Source of the DNA: Sediminicola sp047612485
GTDB taxonomy: Bacteria; Bacteroidota; Bacteroidia; Flavobacteriales; Flavobacteriaceae
Assembly (NCBI GenBank): GCA_047612485.1
Contig: JBLGAT010000101.1
Span: 1-9,397 of the forward strand
DNA: 9,397 nucleotides
Direction: 5' to 3'
Shown: one piece after another, positions 5,475 through 9,397 of the stretch
Layout: the number at the start of each line of letters is the position of its first letter
Numbering within the stretch: the stretch's first letter is position 1
The notes under the pieces: generated by a model
Database searches by the model: none
What the model was told of the DNA's origin: nothing
What the model saw: only the letters and a program-made list of their open reading frames with translations
Made by a program: the position numbers and the translations under genes

Positions 5475-6816
5475 GAGCAAATTCCTTTTCTATTTTTACA
5501 ACTTCTAAACCTATGTCACCGGCTCCCATGGTCACCAGAACATCTGGAGCTTGTTTCTTTATCTCTTCTATCAATCCCGATTTTGCAATAAGTTTTTTGT
5601 TGGGATTGTCTATTTTTTGCAATAGCCACTCCGAGGTCACTCCTTCAATGGGTTTTTCCCTTGCCGGATATATATCCAATAAGAGCAGGCTATCGAATTT
5701 TTCCAAGCTCTTGGCAAAATCATCAATAAAATCCCTAGTCCTCGAAAAAAGGTGTGGCTGGAATACCGCCAGCACTTTTTTGTTGGGATGCATTTCTGCA
5801 ACAGCCTCATACACTGCATCTATCTCTGTAGGATGATGGGCATAATCATCTATAAACACAAAATCATTTCTTCGTAAGCGATACGAAAATCGCCTTTGCA
5901 CCCCTTTAAACGTTCCCATAGCCTCAACCAGTCGCTTTTTTGGGGAATCTGTTTGTAAGGCCATGGCAAAGGCCACCAATCCGTTAAGCAAATTGTGCTT
6001 CCCTGGTTTACTGAACCTAACCCCTTTAAAAACCTCGCTCGGGGTAACCAGATCAAAAAGATAGGTGCTGTTTTCTATTTTTAGATTCTCGATACAAAAA
6101 TCCGAACCGTCCTCTATGCCATATGTTATTCCGTCCAATGGTAGACCTTTGCGAACAAAGAGCTTTCCATTTGGCTTTAACCTACCTGCAAAATCCTTGA
6201 AAGACTGCACCAATGCTTCACTTGTACCATATATATCAAGGTGATCGGCGTCCATGGAGGTAATACAGGCCACATTAGGCGTAAGCTGAAGGAAAGACCT
6301 ATCAAACTCATCGGCCTCTACAACGGACACTTCTGTTCCCTCCAACAGGAAATTACTGTTGAAATCTTCCGAAACCCCTCCCAAGAAAGCCGTAATGGGC
6401 ACCCCCGCCTCCTTGAGCAAGTGCGCCAAAATACTTGAGGTGGTGGTTTTGCCATGGGTCCCTGCAACAGCCAAACTAAAGCTATTGTTGGTAACCAATC
6501 CCAGAACGGCCGACCTCTTTTGTACAACATATCCTTCCTTTATAAAATACTGGTATTCTTTATGGTCTATGGGAACTGCTGGCGTATAGACCACCAAGGT
6601 TCCCATTGTTTTTTTAAAACGCTCGGGAACTAGAGCAATATTATCTTCATAATGGATTTCCATTCCCGCCTCTACCAATTCTTTGGTCAATGGACTCTGC
6701 GTTTTATCATATCCCCCAACATGCTTTCCTATAAATTTGAAATAACGGGCCAAGGCAGACATTCCGATACCTCCGATTCCTATAAAATATACGCTATGTA
6801 AATCCTTAATATTCAT
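5464..6816 (-). CDS. murC: UDP-N-acetylmuramate--L-alanine ligase
   Basis: MurC is the cytoplasmic ATP-dependent ligase that adds L-alanine to UDP-MurNAc, the first amino acid of the peptidoglycan stem peptide. The 450-aa product has the full Mur-ligase plan. The N-terminal Rossmann domain that binds UDP-MurNAc has FIGIGGIGMS (11-20). The ATP-binding loop GTHGKTTT spans 119-126. The central domain has EADEFD (167-172), MDADHLDIYG (188-197) and PGKHNLLN (271-278). The C-terminal domain has DDYAHHPTEI (323-332) and QPHLFSRT (353-360). The DDYAHHPTEI and GIGGIGMS signatures favour MurC over MurD, MurE or MurF. The ATG at 6816 lies 9 nt after the murG stop, with AGAGGA 5 nt upstream overlapping that stop codon. 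The 3' end overlaps ftsQ by 11 nt. In many proteobacteria murB and ddlB lie between murC and ftsQ; here they are absent. Confidence 0.98.
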   Translation of the reverse strand: MNIKDLHSVYFIGIGGIGMSALARYFKFIGKHVGGYDKTQSPLTKELVEAGMEIHYEDNIALVPERFKKTMGTLVVYTPAVPIDHKEYQYFIKEGYVVQKRSAVLGLVTNNSFSLAVAGTHGKTTTSSILAHLLKEAGVPITAFLGGVSEDFNSNFLLEGTEVSVVEADEFDRSFLQLTPNVACITSMDADHLDIYGTSEALVQSFKDFAGRLKPNGKLFVRKGLPLDGITYGIEDGSDFCIENLKIENSTYLFDLVTPSEVFKGVRFSKPGKHNLLNGLVAFAMALQTDSPKKRLVEAMGTFKGVQRRFSYRLRRNDFVFIDDYAHHPTEIDAVYEAVAEMHPNKKVLAVFQPHLFSRTRDFIDDFAKSLEKFDSLLLLDIYPAREKPIEGVTSEWLLQKIDNPNKKLIAKSGLIEEIKKQAPDVLVTMGAGDIGLEVVKIEKEFAHEN

Positions 6817-6821
6817 TAATG

Positions 6822-6827
6822 TCCTCT
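6822..6827 (-). promoter_or_regulatory. Shine-Dalgarno-like site of murC
   Basis: AGAGGA on the minus strand lies 5 nt before the murC ATG and overlaps the murG stop codon TAG. It supports the chosen murC start. SD-type sites are uncommon in Bacteroidota, and several neighbouring genes here (ftsZ, ftsA, yqeY) lack one. Confidence 0.5.
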
Positions 6828-7926
6828 ATACGTCTCTATTCATTAATATTTTTTCTATCTCGTCTACGATATGCTTGGTAGCATTCGGCATCGCTAATTT
6901 CTTTATATTGGCACTTAATTTCTCTTGACGTTCCTTAGAGTTAAAAATCTCCCTGATGACCGCCTCAAAGTGCGTATTCAATTCTTTTTCACTTACCATC
7001 TCAGCTGCATTTTCCGAGATCAAGGCCAGTGCATTTTTTGTTTGATGGTCTTCCGCAACATTGGGGGATGGAATGAAAACTACAGGTTTACCTACTATGC
7101 ACAATTCCGATACCGAACCGGCACCCGCCCTTGAAATGATTATATCAGCAGCCCCATAAGCAAAATTCATTTCATTCATAAAATCAAACACCTTTACCGT
7201 CCCTGAATTATATTTCTTGTACTCCTTATAATATAGCTTCCCGCACTGCCACACCAATTGCAACCCTAAGGATTCAAAAAAGGACAGTTTCTCTTCTACC
7301 AATTGGTTGATCCTTCTGGCGCCTAAACTACCTCCCAATATCACCAACACGGGCTTCGAAGCTTCCAAACCAAAGAATTCAGTCGCGGTCCGCTTATCAA
7401 CTGGGGCCTTTATCAAATCGCCACGTACGGGATTGCCCGTTTTTATAATTTTATTGGCCGGAAAAAATCTTTCCATACCATCATAAGCGACACAAATTTT
7501 TTCTGCCTTTTGTGCCAATAGCCTATTGGTTACTCCCGCATAGGAATTCTGCTCTTGTAACACACAAGGAATCCCCTTATTGGAAGCTATTTTCAAAAGC
7601 GGACCACTTGCAAAGCCCCCGGTTCCAATTACCAAATGGGGTTTAAATTTTGCCACTATATTTCTCGCTTTCCTCAAACTACTGAGCAATTTTATGGGAA
7701 ACAATAAATTTTTAAGGGTCAGCTTCCGTTGCAACCCACTTATCCAAAGGCCTTCGATCTTATGCCCGGCCTGAGGCACTTTTTCCATTTCCATTCTATC
7801 CTTGGCTCCTACAAACAGAATATCTGCAGTGGGATACCTCAATTTCAATTCATTGGCTATAGCAATGGCCGGATATATATGTCCGCCAGTTCCACCCCCA
7901 GAAAGTATAAATCTATAATTGTCCAC
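6826..7926 (-). CDS. murG: Lipid II synthase (undecaprenyl-PP-MurNAc-pentapeptide GlcNAc transferase)
   Basis: MurG is the GT28-family enzyme on the inner face of the membrane that transfers GlcNAc from UDP-GlcNAc to lipid I, giving lipid II. The 366-aa product has both expected Rossmann-like halves. The N-terminal half contains the glycine-rich loops GGTGGH (11-16) and GTGGFASGP (101-109), plus the conserved QEQNSYAGVTNRLL (124-137). The C-terminal UDP-GlcNAc site contains GGSLGAR (198-204), ISRAGAGSVSEL (264-275) and VFIPSPNVAEDHQTKNA (283-299). The start is a GTG at 7926. It puts the first glycine loop at the usual distance from the N-terminus, and no ATG fits. This start overlaps the ftsW end by 14 nt. 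The next gene, murC, begins 9 nt after the TAG stop. Confidence 0.98.
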   Translation of the reverse strand: MDNYRFILSGGGTGGHIYPAIAIANELKLRYPTADILFVGAKDRMEMEKVPQAGHKIEGLWISGLQRKLTLKNLLFPIKLLSSLRKARNIVAKFKPHLVIGTGGFASGPLLKIASNKGIPCVLQEQNSYAGVTNRLLAQKAEKICVAYDGMERFFPANKIIKTGNPVRGDLIKAPVDKRTATEFFGLEASKPVLVILGGSLGARRINQLVEEKLSFFESLGLQLVWQCGKLYYKEYKKYNSGTVKVFDFMNEMNFAYGAADIIISRAGAGSVSELCIVGKPVVFIPSPNVAEDHQTKNALALISENAAEMVSEKELNTHFEAVIREIFNSKERQEKLSANIKKLAMPNATKHIVDEIEKILMNRDV

Positions 7927-9112
7927 TTAATACTTCTAAAGGGTTCGTGTCATCCAATTCAGAGGCGTTTTCCTCTTCTACCATATTTTTATTGCTTGCA
8001 CTCAATACTATCCCTATTGCTAGGCAGGTCATCCAAATTGAGGTACCCCCACTACTGATCAATGGCAGGGTCTGTCCCGTTACTGGAAACAATTCTACTG
8101 CTACGGCCATATTGATCAGGGCCTGAAATACAATGGGCAAGCCCACCCCAACAACCAATAACTTTCCAAAAACACTGGAACTTCCATTAGCGACAACAAC
8201 TATTCTAAACAACAACAACAGGTAAAAGAACATAATGGCAAACCCCCCGATTAGCCCGTATTCTTCTACGATAATGGCATAGATAAAATCCGACGAGCTT
8301 TGGGGCAAAAAGTTTTTCATAACGCTTTTCCCGGCACCACTGCCCACAATTCCCCCCGTTGCAATCGCAATTTTTGCTTTTTCTATCTGATAATCGCCCT
8401 CCGTATCCGCAGAATCCGAAAAACTTTCTACCCTACTGATCCACGTATCCACTCTATTGGGAAACAAATCAGGAACAGCCTTGGCCACCATAACGAACAA
8501 GGTGAGTGACAATAGCCCTGTCCCGATGATTCCCATTAAATATTTCATAGGATACCCACCCATAAAACACAACAACAATACCATAAAAAAGATGATGGCT
8601 GCAGTGGAGAAGTTAGCGGGTAGAATAAGAATCAATACTAAAAAGACAGGTAACCACAAGGGAAGAATGCTCTCCGAAAAGCTCACATCCTTATCCTTAA
8701 TTTTAGTAAGATATCTAGCAACGTAGATCATTAATACCACGGACGCCAAAGTGGATGTTTGAAATGTAAAACCAACCAACGGCAGGCGTATCCAACGGCT
8801 GGCGTTAGCACCTTCGATAGTCGTTCCCTGGGCCATGGTGTACACCAATAACAACAAAACGATGGGCATGGCTATCAGGGACAATCCCTTAAAAAAGTGG
8901 GTAGGTATCTTATGTACGCCATAAATAACACCAAAGCCCAGGATCAACAGCATGGCATGTTTCAACAAATGCCCTACTGTGGTCCCGTTCCCTACTACAT
9001 ACACCAAATTACTACTGGCACTATAGACAGGTAAAAAAGAAAATAGGGCCAAGAGGGCTACTACCCCCCAAATGGCCTTATCTCCTTTGATATTTTTAAA
9101 AAAATCTACCAC
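7913..9112 (-). CDS. ftsW: Septal peptidoglycan glycosyltransferase FtsW (SEDS family)
   Basis: FtsW is the multi-pass SEDS glycan polymerase that uses lipid II at the septum together with its class B PBP partner, usually FtsI. The 399-aa product is strongly hydrophobic, with about ten predicted membrane spans. It carries family signatures: GANASRWIRLPLVGFTFQTS (101-120), PANFST (165-170), FLPQSSSDFIYAIIVEEYG (268-286) and GQTLPLISSGGTS (345-357). Asp275 in SSSDFIYA aligns with the catalytic Asp of E. coli FtsW (HTDFIF). At PANFST the proteobacterial QPDLGT has Asn in place of Asp. FtsW is chosen over RodA because of the dcw context. The start is GTG at 9112, 1 nt after the murD stop; no other start keeps the first membrane segment. 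The cytoplasmic tail is short and acidic (about 377-399). The 3' end overlaps murG by 14 nt. Confidence 0.96.
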   Translation of the reverse strand: MVDFFKNIKGDKAIWGVVALLALFSFLPVYSASSNLVYVVGNGTTVGHLLKHAMLLILGFGVIYGVHKIPTHFFKGLSLIAMPIVLLLLVYTMAQGTTIEGANASRWIRLPLVGFTFQTSTLASVVLMIYVARYLTKIKDKDVSFSESILPLWLPVFLVLILILPANFSTAAIIFFMVLLLCFMGGYPMKYLMGIIGTGLLSLTLFVMVAKAVPDLFPNRVDTWISRVESFSDSADTEGDYQIEKAKIAIATGGIVGSGAGKSVMKNFLPQSSSDFIYAIIVEEYGLIGGFAIMFFYLLLLFRIVVVANGSSSVFGKLLVVGVGLPIVFQALINMAVAVELFPVTGQTLPLISSGGTSIWMTCLAIGIVLSASNKNMVEEENASELDDTNPLEVLSGQL

Positions 9113-9113
9113 A

Positions 9114-9397
9114 CTATAAGTTTTTTACGGCTTCTTTAAATTGATCTCCCCTGTCTTCATAATTTTTAAACAGGTCAAAACTGGCGCAGGCTGGGGACAA
9201 TAAAACTGTGTCGCCACGCTCTGCAATTTTGTAGGCCACTTTTATGGCCTCTTCCATAGAAAAAGTCTCCACCATTAAATCCACTACGTTCCCAAAAACA
9301 TCTTTTATTTTGGAATTATCCAACCCTAAACACACAATCGCCTTTACCTTTTCCCTTACCATGGGCATTAGGGACTTATAATCATTGCCTTTATCCA
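9114..9397 (-). CDS. murD: UDP-N-acetylmuramoyl-L-alanine--D-glutamate ligase, C-terminal fragment
   Basis: The last 93 residues of MurD, the cytoplasmic ATP-dependent ligase that adds D-glutamate to UDP-MurNAc-L-Ala, are present; the frame is open to the right window edge. The fragment opens DKGNDYKSL, the conserved start of the MurD C-terminal domain (usually preceded by GG). It continues with KVKAIVCLGLDNSKI, and ends with LLSPACASFDLFKNYEDRGDQF, the MurD signature near the C-terminus. Internal ATG codons at 9368 and 9362 are not starts, since the conserved frame continues upstream. The TAG stop is 1 nt from the ftsW GTG start, a junction that favours translational coupling. The ATP-binding and central domains lie outside the window, so enzyme integrity cannot be judged. 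Confidence 0.95.
   Translation of the reverse strand, partial: DKGNDYKSLMPMVREKVKAIVCLGLDNSKIKDVFGNVVDLMVETFSMEEAIKVAYKIAERGDTVLLSPACASFDLFKNYEDRGDQFKEAVKNL

Noticed and set aside
1..9397. CRISPR array, insertion sequence, transposase, toxin-antitoxin or phage genes
   Set aside because: No regularly spaced repeats, terminal inverted repeats around an open frame, or mobile-element proteins are visible; the window is conserved division genes, a tRNA, yqeY and a gene-poor gap.

Overview
The window holds the distal part of a dcw (division and cell wall) gene cluster, every gene on the minus strand. It most likely comes from the chromosome of a member of the Flavobacteriaceae (phylum Bacteroidota). 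Three things point there. The gene order is murD-ftsW-murG-murC-ftsQ-ftsA-ftsZ with no murB or ddl inserted. FtsZ is long (657 aa), with an acidic linker and the C-terminal tail NNSFLHDNVD. The DNA is AT-rich, with A-rich leaders, few Shine-Dalgarno sites and TAnnTTTG-type promoter motifs.

Read in the direction of transcription (right to left): the C-terminal end of murD (cut by the right edge), ftsW, murG, murC, ftsQ, ftsA and ftsZ. Junctions are very tight: 1 nt between murD and ftsW, a 14-nt overlap ftsW/murG, 9 nt murG/murC, an 11-nt overlap murC/ftsQ, 3 nt ftsQ/ftsA and 47 nt ftsA/ftsZ. This indicates one translationally coupled operon. It covers the late cytoplasmic steps of peptidoglycan precursor synthesis (MurD, MurC), lipid II formation (MurG), the septal glycan polymerase (FtsW), the divisome scaffold (FtsQ) and the Z-ring with its membrane anchor (FtsZ, FtsA). 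A strong hairpin plus T-tract after ftsZ closes the operon.

Beyond that terminator lie a GatB/YqeY-domain gene and, 17 nt further, tRNA-Arg(TCG), followed by a perfect 14-bp intrinsic terminator. A TAnnTTTG element overlaps the yqeY stop codon and may drive the tRNA.

Positions 99-702 (about 600 bp) are an AT-rich gap with no convincing gene. They hold a plausible promoter, a hairpin with T-tract, a short tandem repeat and an AT inverted repeat; promoter and hairpin together could define a small RNA of roughly 105-110 nt. At the left edge is the start of a leftward gene encoding a signal peptide with a lipobox-type cysteine.

Most of the window is conserved core genome, and I see no new multi-gene system, mobile element or CRISPR array. 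The points most worth checking are the possible small RNA, the yqeY-tRNA overlap, and the elaborate FtsZ linker and tail.
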